Assembly (NCBI GenBank): GCA_021775755.1
Contig: JAJFHE010000021.1
Location: 62,001 to 126,000 of the forward strand
DNA length: 64,000 bases
Origin: Hyphomicrobiales bacterium
GTDB taxonomy: Bacteria; Pseudomonadota; Alphaproteobacteria; Rhizobiales; JAJFHB01
Direction: 5' to 3'
Of the stretch, positions 1-9,387 are shown piece after piece. How positions within the stretch are numbered: position 1 is the first letter of the stretch; each line of letters starts with the position of its first letter. The notes below the pieces were generated by a model. That model saw only the letters and a list, made by a program, of their open reading frames with translations, was not told the DNA's origin and searched no databases. The position numbers and the translations under genes are program-made.

Positions 1-990
1 GACGGATTTCGGCGTCAACAGTTTCGCCACCGTCGGATCATCGACGATGTTGCGTATCTTGCCGGCGATAAACTCACCCGCCGTTTCATTGGCCTGTTTG
101 TCCACCAGGAGGTCGTTGAACGACGCCATGAAACCGAGGCCGCCGACCTCCCATTTCTCCTGATAAATGCTCTCGCGCTCTTCCGCTGTGGCGTCGAGCG
201 CCGACTGCTCGTTAACGATATAGAGGGTTCCGTTGCGCGTCGTCTTCTCGATGGCGCGCATTTTCGCGTAGTTTGCCTTGAAGTAGCGCTCATATTCCGG
301 GTCGAGAGGGCCGTTATGGGCCGGCACGGCAAAGTTCGGCGTGCGCTGGAACACCGTGAGATGTGCAGCCTGTTCCGCGATAAGCGGGATCGATTGAATG
401 GCCGACGATCCTGTGCCGATGATGCCCACCTTGAGGCCGGTAAAATCGACCCCTTCATGCGGCCATTGCCCGGTGTGGTAGGTCGCGCCCGCAAAACTCT
501 CAAGCCCCTTGAAGTCAGGCGTGTTCGTCGACGAAAGACAGCCTGTCGCCAGGACGCAGTGGGCCGCGGTAAGGGTGGCGCCATCGTCGGTGAAGACGCT
601 CCAGGAGCCGGCATCTTCGTTGAAGCGGGCGGCGGTTACGCGCGTGTCGAACTGAATGTCGCGGCGCAGATCGAACCTGTCCGCGACATGATTGGCGTAG
701 GTGAGAATCTCCGGCTGTGCCGCATAACGCTCCGTCCAGTGCCACTCCTGCTCCAGTTCGTGAGAGAACTGGTAGGAGTACTCCATGCTTTCAACATCGC
801 AGCGCGCGCCCGGATAGCGGTTCCAGTACCACGTGCCACCGACGCCACTGCCGGCCTCGATGATCCGGGCCGAGAGGCCGAGCTCGCGCGCCCGGTGCAG
901 CAGATACATGCCGCCGAACCCGGCGCCGACAATGGCGACGTCGACATCATGCGGCGACGCGCCGTTCGTTGTGCTGGAGGATTTTGACAT
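1..990 (-). CDS. Flavin-containing Baeyer-Villiger monooxygenase (cyclohexanone monooxygenase-like), C-terminus beyond window
   Basis: Reverse-strand reading from ATG at 990: MSKSSSTTNGASPHDVDVAIVGAGFGGMYLLHRARELGLSARIIEAGSGV..; Rossmann GxGxxG and BVMO fingerprint FAGATYHTGQWP (FxGxxxHTxxWP). Open to the window edge, so absent from the ORF track. Confidence 0.88.
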   Translation of the reverse strand, partial: MSKSSSTTNGASPHDVDVAIVGAGFGGMYLLHRARELGLSARIIEAGSGVGGTWYWNRYPGARCDVESMEYSYQFSHELEQEWHWTERYAAQPEILTYANHVADRFDLRRDIQFDTRVTAARFNEDAGSWSVFTDDGATLTAAHCVLATGCLSSTNTPDFKGLESFAGATYHTGQWPHEGVDFTGLKVGIIGTGSSAIQSIPLIAEQAAHLTVFQRTPNFAVPAHNGPLDPEYERYFKANYAKMRAIEKTTRNGTLYIVNEQSALDATAEERESIYQEKWEVGGLGFMASFNDLLVDKQANETAGEFIAGKIRNIVDDPTVAKLLTPKSV

Positions 991-1087
991 GGCGGTTCAT
1001 ATCCATTGCCTGAATGCCGCCGGTGTGGCGGCCTGTTTGGTCGCCGCGCATACTAGATGGAGAAATTGAGATTGCCACCCTGTTTCC

Positions 1088-3694
1088 ATGCCGCACCGCT
1101 CGCGCGGCGCAGCCGTTCGCGCCTATAGTGTCCGAATGGTTCTGGATGCCCGCATGGAAGATGGTCCGCCGCCAGCCGTGGACATGGCCGCACCTGTACT
1201 GCCGGCATCGTTTGAGCGCTGGTTTGCCGGGCGTGGCTGGTTGCCGCGCGCGCATCAGCTGCGCCTTCTCGAGCTGGCGCTTGAAGGCCGTTCGTCGCTT
1301 CTCATCGCGCCGACCGGCGGTGGCAAGACGCTGGCCGGTTTTTTGCCAAGCCTTGTTGAGCTGACCGTGCGTGCCGCGGTGCGACCGCGGCCGAAAATCA
1401 GCCCCGGTCTGCACACGCTTTACATTTCGCCGCTAAAGGCGCTTGCCGTTGATGTCGCGCGAAACCTGGAACAGCCGATCATGGAGATGGATCTCCAGAT
1501 TTCGGTTGAAACGCGCACCGGCGATACGCCCCAGTCGCGCCGCCAGCGCCAGCTGCGCGACCCGCCGGACATCTTGATGACAACACCGGAACAGCTGGCG
1601 CTTTTGATCTCGCAACCGAACGCGGACCGCCTGTTCGGCGATCTGAAAAGCATTGTACTCGATGAGCTTCATGCCCTGGCCCCCAGCAAACGCGGCGCTC
1701 TGCTGTCGCTCGGTCTTGCCCGCCTTATGCGGTTGGCGCCCAGGGCGCGGCGCATCGGCCTCTCCGCAACGGTGGCCGACCCCGATGCGTTGCGTGGTTT
1801 TCTCATGCCGCAGCCCGAGGCGCCGGCCGGCGCATTGAGCGAACTGGTCTATGGCGAGGCGGGCGTTGTGCCCGACGTTTCCGTGCTCGCCTCCGATGAG
1901 CGGCTGCCCTGGTCCGGTCACTCGGCGCGCTATGCCATGGGTGACATATACAACGCCATTGCCGCGAACGCCCTGTCTCTGGTTTTCGTCAACACGCGCT
2001 CGCAGGCTGAAATGATCTTTCAGTCGCTGTGGGCGATGAACGAGCTTTCGCTGCCCATCGCGTTGCATCACGGCTCGCTCGATGTCGGTCAGCGCCGCAA
2101 GGTCGAGGCTGCCATGGCGGACGGCAAGCTAAAGGCGGTCGTGTGCACATCTACCCTCGATCTCGGCATCGACTGGGGCGATGTGGACCTGGTGATCAAT
2201 GTCGGCGCGCCCAAGGGGGCGAGCCGCCTTCTGCAGCGCATCGGCCGTGCCAACCACCGGCTCGACGAGCCAAGCCGGGCTCTGCTAGTGCCCGCCAACC
2301 GCTTTGAGGTGCTGGAGTGCCGCGCCGCCCAGGAAGCCGCCCGCGCGCTCAAGCAGGACAGCCAACCGCCGATGGTCCACAAACTCGACGTGCTGGCCCA
2401 GCACATTCTCGGCATGGCCTGCGCCGGTCCCTTCGATGCCGGCGATCTTTATGAGGAGATCCGCAGCGCCTATGCCTATGCCGGTCTCGAGCGTGAAGAC
2501 TTTTTGAAGGCGCTCGATTTTGTGGCGACGGGCGGTTACGCGCTGCGCAACTATGAGCGCTATGCAAAACTGAAAATCACGCCAGCGGGCCAATACCGTC
2601 TGGCGCATCCAAGATTTGCCCAGCAGTACCGCATGAATGTCGGCACCATTGTCGAGGCGCCTAAGCTCAAGGTGCGTCTCGTCAAGAAGCGCACCGCGCG
2701 TTCCGCGCCGCTTGGCCGCGGCGGACGCTATCTCGGCGAAATCGAGGAAGGTTTCATCGACCAACTCGTTCCCGGCGACACGTTCGTTTTCGCCGGCCAC
2801 ATCCTGCGCTTTGAGGGTCTGAACGAAACGGAAGCCTACGTAACCCACGCCAAGGCCGAGGAGCCGAGAATTCCGGCCTATATGGGCGGCAAGTTCCCGC
2901 TCTCGACCTATCTTGCCGAACGGGTGCGCGAATTGCTCGGCGACCAGACCGGCTGGGCCAACCTGCCCTCCCAGGTGCGCGACTGGCTTTCAGTGCAGCG
3001 TTTCAAGTCGGTCATCCCGTCGCCCGACCGTATGCTGATAGAAACGTTCCCGCGCGGCCGCAAACACTATCTCGTCTGTTACCCCTTCGAAGGGCGGCTC
3101 GCCCACCAGACTTTGGGTATGCTTCTCACGCGCCGGCTTGAGCGTTTCGGTGCCCGGCCCATGGGGTTCGTGGCGAGCGAGTATGCGCTGGCGGTCTGGG
3201 GCCTGCGCGATCTGAGCTTGATGATCGAAACCGGCCGACTTGCGCTGCCGGAGCTTTTTGATGAAGACATGCTCGGCGACGACCTTGAAGCCTGGCTTGC
3301 CGAATCGAGCCTGATGAAACGCACCTTCCGCAATTGCGCGGTGATCTCCGGCCTCATCGAGCGCCGCCACCCGGGGCGCGAAAAAACCGGCCGACAGATG
3401 ACTGTCTCGTCCGATTTGATCTACGACGTTCTGCGCGAACATGAATCGGATCACATCCTGCTGCGCGCCGCCTGGGACGATGCCGCGTCTGGATTGCTCG
3501 ATATTGCCCGGCTTGGCGAGCTGTTGAAGCGAATCGAGGGCCATATTATTCATCGATCCCTTGAAGCCGTTTCGCCTCTGGCGGTTCCGGTGATGCTGGA
3601 AATCGGACGCGAACCTGTTTATGGCGAGGCGAGCGAAGAGTTGCTGCGCGAAGCAGCCGACGATCTGATCGAGGAGGCGATGCGCCTTGTCTGA
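1088..3694 (+). CDS. Ligase-associated DEXH-box (Lhr-like) DNA helicase
   Basis: 868 aa; Walker A APTGGGKT, LDELHAL (DExH), LSATV, QRIGRANHR motifs; start codon may lie downstream of 1088. Stop overlaps the pdeM start. Confidence 0.9.
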   Translation: MPHRSRGAAVRAYSVRMVLDARMEDGPPPAVDMAAPVLPASFERWFAGRGWLPRAHQLRLLELALEGRSSLLIAPTGGGKTLAGFLPSLVELTVRAAVRPRPKISPGLHTLYISPLKALAVDVARNLEQPIMEMDLQISVETRTGDTPQSRRQRQLRDPPDILMTTPEQLALLISQPNADRLFGDLKSIVLDELHALAPSKRGALLSLGLARLMRLAPRARRIGLSATVADPDALRGFLMPQPEAPAGALSELVYGEAGVVPDVSVLASDERLPWSGHSARYAMGDIYNAIAANALSLVFVNTRSQAEMIFQSLWAMNELSLPIALHHGSLDVGQRRKVEAAMADGKLKAVVCTSTLDLGIDWGDVDLVINVGAPKGASRLLQRIGRANHRLDEPSRALLVPANRFEVLECRAAQEAARALKQDSQPPMVHKLDVLAQHILGMACAGPFDAGDLYEEIRSAYAYAGLEREDFLKALDFVATGGYALRNYERYAKLKITPAGQYRLAHPRFAQQYRMNVGTIVEAPKLKVRLVKKRTARSAPLGRGGRYLGEIEEGFIDQLVPGDTFVFAGHILRFEGLNETEAYVTHAKAEEPRIPAYMGGKFPLSTYLAERVRELLGDQTGWANLPSQVRDWLSVQRFKSVIPSPDRMLIETFPRGRKHYLVCYPFEGRLAHQTLGMLLTRRLERFGARPMGFVASEYALAVWGLRDLSLMIETGRLALPELFDEDMLGDDLEAWLAESSLMKRTFRNCAVISGLIERRHPGREKTGRQMTVSSDLIYDVLREHESDHILLRAAWDDAASGLLDIARLGELLKRIEGHIIHRSLEAVSPLAVPVMLEIGREPVYGEASEELLREAADDLIEEAMRLV

Positions 3695-4412
3695 GCGTAC
3701 AACCGAGACGGCACTGGCCGGGACCGCGAATGCACCGGCGATCCGTCTGTGTGGTGCATCTGTCGTGCCCGACGTCAGCGGTGTGCTCTATCTGCCTTCC
3801 CACGAAACCCTGATAGTCGCAGACCTGCATTTCGAGAAGGGGTCGGCCTTCGCCGCCCGCGGGGTCCATCTGCCGCCCTACGACACGCGCTCGACGCTGG
3901 TGCGGCTGCGTCAGGTGATATCGGCCTATGCGCCGGCCCGCGTTGTGGCGCTGGGCGACAGTTTTCACGACGATGGCGCGGGCGCGCGCATAGCCGATGA
4001 CGATGCCCGCGCGGTGCGGGCGGCGACGGCCGGACTTGACTGGGTCTGGATCACCGGCAATCACGATCCGAACCCGCCCGCTGCACTTGGCGGAAGGGTG
4101 TGCGACGAGCTTGACCTTGAGCCGTTTCTCCTGCGTCACATTCCCCGGTCCGCTCCGGCAACGGGCGAGATCGCGGGCCATCTCCATCCGGTTGCGACGG
4201 TTGCAAGCCGTGGCCGCAGACTGCGGCGGCGCTGCTTCGTGTGCGATGGCACACGCATGATCCTGCCCGCCTTTGGCGCCTATACCGGCGGCCTCAACGT
4301 CAATACGCAGCCCTTTGCGGACGTGTTCGGCGGAGCAGGGTTCACCGCATGGATGCTCGGGCGCGACCGCGTTTATCCGGTTTCCTCACGCCGCCTCACG
4401 GGAACCGTTTGA
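3687..4412 (+). CDS. pdeM: Ligase-associated DNA damage response endonuclease PdeM (metallophosphoesterase)
   Basis: 241 aa, ADLHFEKGSAFAARG, GDSFHDD, GNHDP, GHLHP metallophosphoesterase motifs; overlaps the Lhr-like gene. Confidence 0.88.
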   Translation: MSERTTETALAGTANAPAIRLCGASVVPDVSGVLYLPSHETLIVADLHFEKGSAFAARGVHLPPYDTRSTLVRLRQVISAYAPARVVALGDSFHDDGAGARIADDDARAVRAATAGLDWVWITGNHDPNPPAALGGRVCDELDLEPFLLRHIPRSAPATGEIAGHLHPVATVASRGRRLRRRCFVCDGTRMILPAFGAYTGGLNVNTQPFADVFGGAGFTAWMLGRDRVYPVSSRRLTGTV

Positions 4413-4417
4413 AGGCC

Positions 4418-4885
4418 TCAACCGGGAATGAAGATCTGTTCCGCCAGCACGATGAGCAGGGCGAGAACCGCAAAGCCCGCGATTTCGACGCGCACCCGCG
4501 CCGCCCATGACGGCAGGTGGCCGGACTGAGCACTTGTCACGTCCCACACGGCCTGAACCAGAAACGCCGCCAGCAAAATGGCTGTCCCGGCAAGCGGCGG
4601 CGTAACGATGGCGGCCCACGCCACCAGAGGCGGCGTCATGGCGCGCAACAGGCGCCTGATGTCGCGTTTGCCGTCATGCAGCTTGAGCGCATAACCCCAC
4701 CGCGAGCCGCCCATGAAGGCGAGTACGGCGGCGGCATAGGCGATCGTAAAGAAGGCAAAATCCGAAGTGTTGCCGGCGGCTGTTGCGATCCACGTCGCAA
4801 GAGCAAGTCCAACGAGCGGCGCAATGCCCGCCCAGCTTGCCATCCGGTAGGCTAGCGGCGGTGAGCTATTATCTGAAGTCTGCAC
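4418..4885 (-). CDS. DUF3429-type membrane protein
   Basis: 155 aa hydrophobic ORF with several TM stretches, GGSRWGYAL motif typical of DUF3429. Confidence 0.7.
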   Translation of the reverse strand: MQTSDNSSPPLAYRMASWAGIAPLVGLALATWIATAAGNTSDFAFFTIAYAAAVLAFMGGSRWGYALKLHDGKRDIRRLLRAMTPPLVAWAAIVTPPLAGTAILLAAFLVQAVWDVTSAQSGHLPSWAARVRVEIAGFAVLALLIVLAEQIFIPG

Positions 4886-4946
4886 GGTCGGTATCCGGGT
4901 TCCCTTGAGGGCGGTCCCGGACTTTAGCGGAACGCCGGAAAGTGTG

Positions 4947-7900
4947 CTAGCCGGCCTTCGCGCGCAGGCGCTCGACCAACTGCGGTGATACCCGGCCGGT
5001 CGGGTTTAGGCCGTTTTCGGCCTCGAACCGCACAATCGCCTCGCGGGTGCGCACACCGATAATGCCGTCGGGCACGCCAGTGTCGTAACCGATGCGGTTG
5101 AGGAGAGACTGTACCTCCGAAACCCGCTCCCGCGTGGATGTCTGCGGTGCTGACGAAGCGTTGTTCTGCGTGCCGTTGGTCCAGCCGGCGACTGTCGGGG
5201 TCACGGTGTTCGCGTCCGCTACGCTCGCCTGCGGGCGCCAGCCTTCAATAGCAAGCTTTACGTCGAGCAGCTGCTGCGCGGTGAGGCGAGCCTCGATGAT
5301 GCCGAGCCGCGCTTCAGCATCGGTGTCGCCCTGGCGCGCGGCCAGCGCGAACCACTGATAGGCCTGGGCAACATTCTGTTCCACGCCGAGACCGCGCTCG
5401 TGCAGGATACCGAGATTGTACTGGCTATCGCGCAGGCCGAGTTCGGCGGCATTGCGGAACCATAAGGCCGCCTTGGCGAAGTTCGGCTCGCCGCGACTGC
5501 CATCGGCATAGATGACGGCGAGGTTGTGCATCGCCGTGCGGTTGCCTTTTTCGGCGGCGCGTTCATACCAGATGCGTGCGGCCGACAGATCCTGCGGCAC
5601 GCCGCGGCCTTTTTCGTAGAAGGTTGCGAGACGGTACTGGGCTGGTGCAAGGCCACGCGCCGCGGCGCGCTGATACCACATGGCCGCGAGGCGGAAGTCC
5701 TGCTGGATGCCATCGCCGTCGGTGTATTTCGAGCCGACGACGAACTGCGCGATCGGATCGCCGGAGGCGGCGGCACGGCGCAGCGATATCGGGCCGACTT
5801 CGGCCGGCGGCAATCCGGCTTCGCTGGCTCCACCGGCGTCGGGCGCGCGCAGGCCGCTCGCCTCTGCGCCGGCGTTCGGCAGGGGCGTGCGTTCAACAAT
5901 CTGATTGGGTATCGCGGGGCCGTTCTCAACCGTCGCCGCCGGCTGCCGGGTTGGCGGTGCCGGCGCCAGCGAGAATCCCGAGGTGCCGCCGGGGCTGAGC
6001 ATCGGGTCGAGCGCGATCATGTCCTGGCTCGAAGCGATCGGTGCCGGGGGCACGCTGCCGGTGGTCAGCGGGTCGCGCTGTTCGATCAACGGAACGCTAG
6101 CGTCGAGCGGCGGAAGCGGTTCGGCCGGGCTGACGGCAACGACTGGCTCTTCAGATGTCCCGGGCCCGGGTGGCAGCGACAGTTCAAGGTCGGCCGTCGG
6201 CGCCGGTTGCGGAGCCGGGCCGGTGGCCTCAAGCGGCGTTTCCATTGTCGGTGTAACCGGGATGTCGAGCATTTCCGGCTCAACCGTGGTTTGCGGCAGG
6301 ATCTGGGTCTGGGTCTGGGTCTGGATTTGGGGGGCGGGCGCCAGGGCGCTGGTCTCTGTGGGCCGCGTCTTGCCAAGCATATTGTAGGCGGAAACAGCCC
6401 CGATAAGCAGCAGCACGATGGCCGCCAGAATGAGAGGCCGGCGCTTTTTGCGCGGCTCGCCTTCGCTTGCTCCTTCGGTCACGTCCTCTGCGGTCTTTTT
6501 CTTGCGGCGCAGAACCTGGAAGCGCGACATCTTGCCCGTGCTGACGCCTTCTTCTTCGGCGGCAACCTGCGCGGCGCGACGGGCGGCGGCGATAAAGTCG
6601 CTGCGCCGGGAAATATTCTCATGCTCAGGCGCGTCCGCTTCCGCAGCGGCGGACTGCGGCGCGTCGAGCTCAAGCGCATTCAGCTCCGTCGCCGGTGCCC
6701 CGGCCAGGATGTCTTCCATTTCCTTGGCGGATTTTGCGTCGATGGCGGTACGCCAGGAGGCTTGTTCGCCGCCGGTATCCGTGCCAATGCCCGGCATCGC
6801 AGGATCCTGCGGCAGCGTTTCGCCGGGCCGTGGCGGCAAGCCGCTCATGTCGCCCGAGGTCAGGGGCATCGGCGACTGCGCCGGTGTGGCGGAGGCCGGT
6901 TTGGCGTTTTCAAGGGTCACCAGCCGGGCAACGATTTTCTCAAGCGTGTCGTGCACCGCTTCAAGCGTTTCCTGTGTGCGCTGATCGGCACTCTCCGCGC
7001 TCGCCTTGAGAGCCGTAAGGCCCTGCTGGACAGCCTCCACCGCGCCATCCGGCGCCGCGGTTCCCGCCTGTGCCGCCTGCAATTGCTTGGCAACCTTGCC
7101 GACGGCACGTTTTGCTTCCTCGCCAGCCTGATTGCGGGTCTGCTCAACGCTTTCAAAGAGCTGGGCAATGCTCTTTTCCATGTCCTGGATGCCGCTGAAG
7201 CCCTGTTCGGTAGCGCCCAGCCGGTTGGCGAGGGAGGAGAGCTTCTGGTCGACGTGAGCGAGCAGTTCGCCGTTTGCGTTATCGTCCTGCTGCGAGGCGA
7301 GGCGGGCGTCGATATCGTGAATGCGCCGCTCCAGCTTCTCCAGCATCGGGTCGCTTGGCGGATTTTCCAGGGTTTTGTTGAAGCGCAATGCAAGATCGGC
7401 GAGGCGGTGTTCGATTTCCGCAAGCGCTGCCTCCGATGCACCGTTGGCGGATTTTTCCTCCATGGTGTGTGAAAGATTTTCAAGCATTTCGCGCAGTGTC
7501 TGGAGATCGCGCTCGGAAGCTGCATGATGTTTGATGAGGTCGACATCGCCGGTAAGAGTGGAAATCTCTTCGCGCAGATCGGAAAGTGCACCATCCGTTT
7601 GCGCACTGTCGCCTGAACTCGTCTCAATCCGGTCCTGCAGCTGTGCCAACTGCTGTTCGATATTACCGAAATCGTTGCGTGCGGAAACGATTGCCGTCTG
7701 CGCGGCCTTGCTGGCGGCCTGCTGTGAGGCGGTGGCGACCGAATCAACACGTTCGCCGAGCGAGTGGAGGCGCTTTTCAAGCGCGCGGCGCAGTTCCACC
7801 ATGGAGGACTGTGCCTGTTTCTCCGTGTTCTCTACCCTTTGGACAATGTTGTCGACGCGGTTGTCGCGGCCGCCGGCCGCCGGCTGCGCGACCTTTTCTC

Positions 7901-8585
7901 CAAGCAGGTCGACACGCTGCGTCAGGGCGGTCAGTTGTTGCTCGACTTCTTCCAGGATTTTGCGGCCCGCATGATCGCGGCCGCTGGTTGCCTCGGTGCT
8001 GCGGACGGACACATCCTCCAGCCTGTCGGCCAGATCGCGCAGTGCATCGCGTGTTGCCGTGTCTGTCGTTTCGATGTGATCGACGACACCGCTAAGCGCC
8101 TGCTCGAAGCTCTCGTGGCTTGAGCTTTTTTCACTGCCGTTGCGCGGGGTCGGGTCCGACAGGGCCTCGGTAATCTGATCGAGACGCGAGTGTAACGATT
8201 TGAAAGACTGGAGAGTTTCCGTTTCGCTGCGCGAAATGCGCTCCAGCAGAAACTGCATGGAGTGGTCGTCGGAATAGCCATGCATGCCATGGCGGTAATG
8301 CCGGTTGATGGCCGTGTCCGACTGCTGGTGCGTGATTTCGGCGAGTTGGTGTTCGAGATAATCAACGCGCGCGTCAACGTCCGGGTAGCCGCGCTGCCGG
8401 GGGCTGTGAGCGGGCGCGCGCAGATGGCTCGGCTCGTAGGCCGGTTCGTCGTCGGCGCTGCCAATGATGGTCTGGTTGAGCCACTGGCCAAGGGTTTGCC
8501 CGGACCGGCGCGCGGCCGTCTTCGCCGCCTCGCGTGTCTGCGGGTCGATGCCTTTTACACTCCAAGACATTGCCGAATTCATCAC
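4947..8585 (-). CDS. PodJ-like protein: N-terminal coiled coil, one TM segment, Sel1 repeats, C-terminal peptidoglycan-binding domain
   Basis: 1212 aa; long coiled coil, TM (PLILAAIVLLLIGAVSAY), Sel1-type repeats (A..WY.RAA..G...A), PG_binding_1 terminus (VQSLLNRIGYDTGVPDGIIGVRTREAIVRFE). Confidence 0.85.
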   Translation of the reverse strand: MMNSAMSWSVKGIDPQTREAAKTAARRSGQTLGQWLNQTIIGSADDEPAYEPSHLRAPAHSPRQRGYPDVDARVDYLEHQLAEITHQQSDTAINRHYRHGMHGYSDDHSMQFLLERISRSETETLQSFKSLHSRLDQITEALSDPTPRNGSEKSSSHESFEQALSGVVDHIETTDTATRDALRDLADRLEDVSVRSTEATSGRDHAGRKILEEVEQQLTALTQRVDLLGEKVAQPAAGGRDNRVDNIVQRVENTEKQAQSSMVELRRALEKRLHSLGERVDSVATASQQAASKAAQTAIVSARNDFGNIEQQLAQLQDRIETSSGDSAQTDGALSDLREEISTLTGDVDLIKHHAASERDLQTLREMLENLSHTMEEKSANGASEAALAEIEHRLADLALRFNKTLENPPSDPMLEKLERRIHDIDARLASQQDDNANGELLAHVDQKLSSLANRLGATEQGFSGIQDMEKSIAQLFESVEQTRNQAGEEAKRAVGKVAKQLQAAQAGTAAPDGAVEAVQQGLTALKASAESADQRTQETLEAVHDTLEKIVARLVTLENAKPASATPAQSPMPLTSGDMSGLPPRPGETLPQDPAMPGIGTDTGGEQASWRTAIDAKSAKEMEDILAGAPATELNALELDAPQSAAAEADAPEHENISRRSDFIAAARRAAQVAAEEEGVSTGKMSRFQVLRRKKKTAEDVTEGASEGEPRKKRRPLILAAIVLLLIGAVSAYNMLGKTRPTETSALAPAPQIQTQTQTQILPQTTVEPEMLDIPVTPTMETPLEATGPAPQPAPTADLELSLPPGPGTSEEPVVAVSPAEPLPPLDASVPLIEQRDPLTTGSVPPAPIASSQDMIALDPMLSPGGTSGFSLAPAPPTRQPAATVENGPAIPNQIVERTPLPNAGAEASGLRAPDAGGASEAGLPPAEVGPISLRRAAASGDPIAQFVVGSKYTDGDGIQQDFRLAAMWYQRAAARGLAPAQYRLATFYEKGRGVPQDLSAARIWYERAAEKGNRTAMHNLAVIYADGSRGEPNFAKAALWFRNAAELGLRDSQYNLGILHERGLGVEQNVAQAYQWFALAARQGDTDAEARLGIIEARLTAQQLLDVKLAIEGWRPQASVADANTVTPTVAGWTNGTQNNASSAPQTSTRERVSEVQSLLNRIGYDTGVPDGIIGVRTREAIVRFEAENGLNPTGRVSPQLVERLRAKAG

Positions 8586-8833
8586 GGTTCACTCTCTGCC
8601 AATACTCACTACCGGTGTGTCGCGCGCTGCACCGCCGAAGCAATGCGGAACGTCGGACGACACTTACGCACCCCTAAAGGTTAAGTTTCTTAGTAAAAAT
8701 TCGGTTAATCCCTTTGCACGCCATAGGTTTTTCTGCTTGGGGCGGTTCTGTTTGACGGCGATCTGCGCGTGCCGTTCCCGGCAAGCGGCATGACAACAAA
8801 GGCAAGGGACTGCAGGTTGACCGTGAATCACGC

Positions 8834-8847
8834 TTACGTTAACGTAA
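8834..8847. promoter_or_regulatory. Perfect 14-bp palindrome TTACGTTAACGTAA, candidate MerR-family operator
   Basis: Seen directly; 36 bp upstream of the MerR-family gene start at 8884. Confidence 0.65.
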
Positions 8848-8883
8848 ACTTAGAGTGTGTGAAATGCGCGGGAGCCCGTTGCC

Positions 8884-9387
8884 GTGGCCGAAACGATTGC
8901 CGACCGCAAGGAACGTTATTCTATGAGCGAGTTGCGCCGGGAATTTGGCGTAACCGCCCGCACCTTGCGGTTTTACGAAGACAAGGGTTTGTTGCAGCCC
9001 TCGCGGGCCGGGCAGGCGCGCGTATTCAGCTATCGTGACCGCGCCCGCCTTGCTCTCATCATGCGCGCCAAGCGCGTTGGATTCTCGCTTGCCGATATCA
9101 AGGAAATCCTCGATCTTTATCAGCTGAAGGACGGTCAGGTAACGCAGTTGCGCGTCAGTCTCGGCAAGGCGCGTCAGCGTGTCGCCGAGCTTCAGGCTCA
9201 AAAGGTCGAAATCGAACAGGCCATAACGGACCTGCAACGCACTGAGAAAGTCATTGAGGGCATGTTGCGCGAGCGCGAGCGTGCAAGCCCACCCTGCGGG
9301 GACAGCACGCCGGAGCCTCGCCGGATTTCGGACAACCAAACCGCCGTTTCCCCGGAAGCGGCGCAACTTCAAGAGCGGAACGGATGA
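8884..9387 (+). CDS. MerR family transcriptional regulator (LiuR-like context)
   Basis: GTG start at 8884 (alternative ATG 8923); SELRREFGVTARTLRFYEDKGLLQPSRAGQARVFSYRDRARL = MerR HTH; first gene of a beta-oxidation operon. Confidence 0.88.
   Translation: MAETIADRKERYSMSELRREFGVTARTLRFYEDKGLLQPSRAGQARVFSYRDRARLALIMRAKRVGFSLADIKEILDLYQLKDGQVTQLRVSLGKARQRVAELQAQKVEIEQAITDLQRTEKVIEGMLRERERASPPCGDSTPEPRRISDNQTAVSPEAAQLQERNG

Noticed and set aside
6303-6325. gggtctgggtctgggtctgg microrepeat
   Set aside because: Encodes a QTQTQTQ stretch in the low-complexity linker of the PodJ-like protein; ordinary coding repeat.
5526-7472. 648-aa plus-strand ORF
   Set aside because: Lies antisense to the PodJ/Sel1 gene; Arg/Gly/Ala-rich shadow translation typical of high-GC DNA, no recognisable domain.
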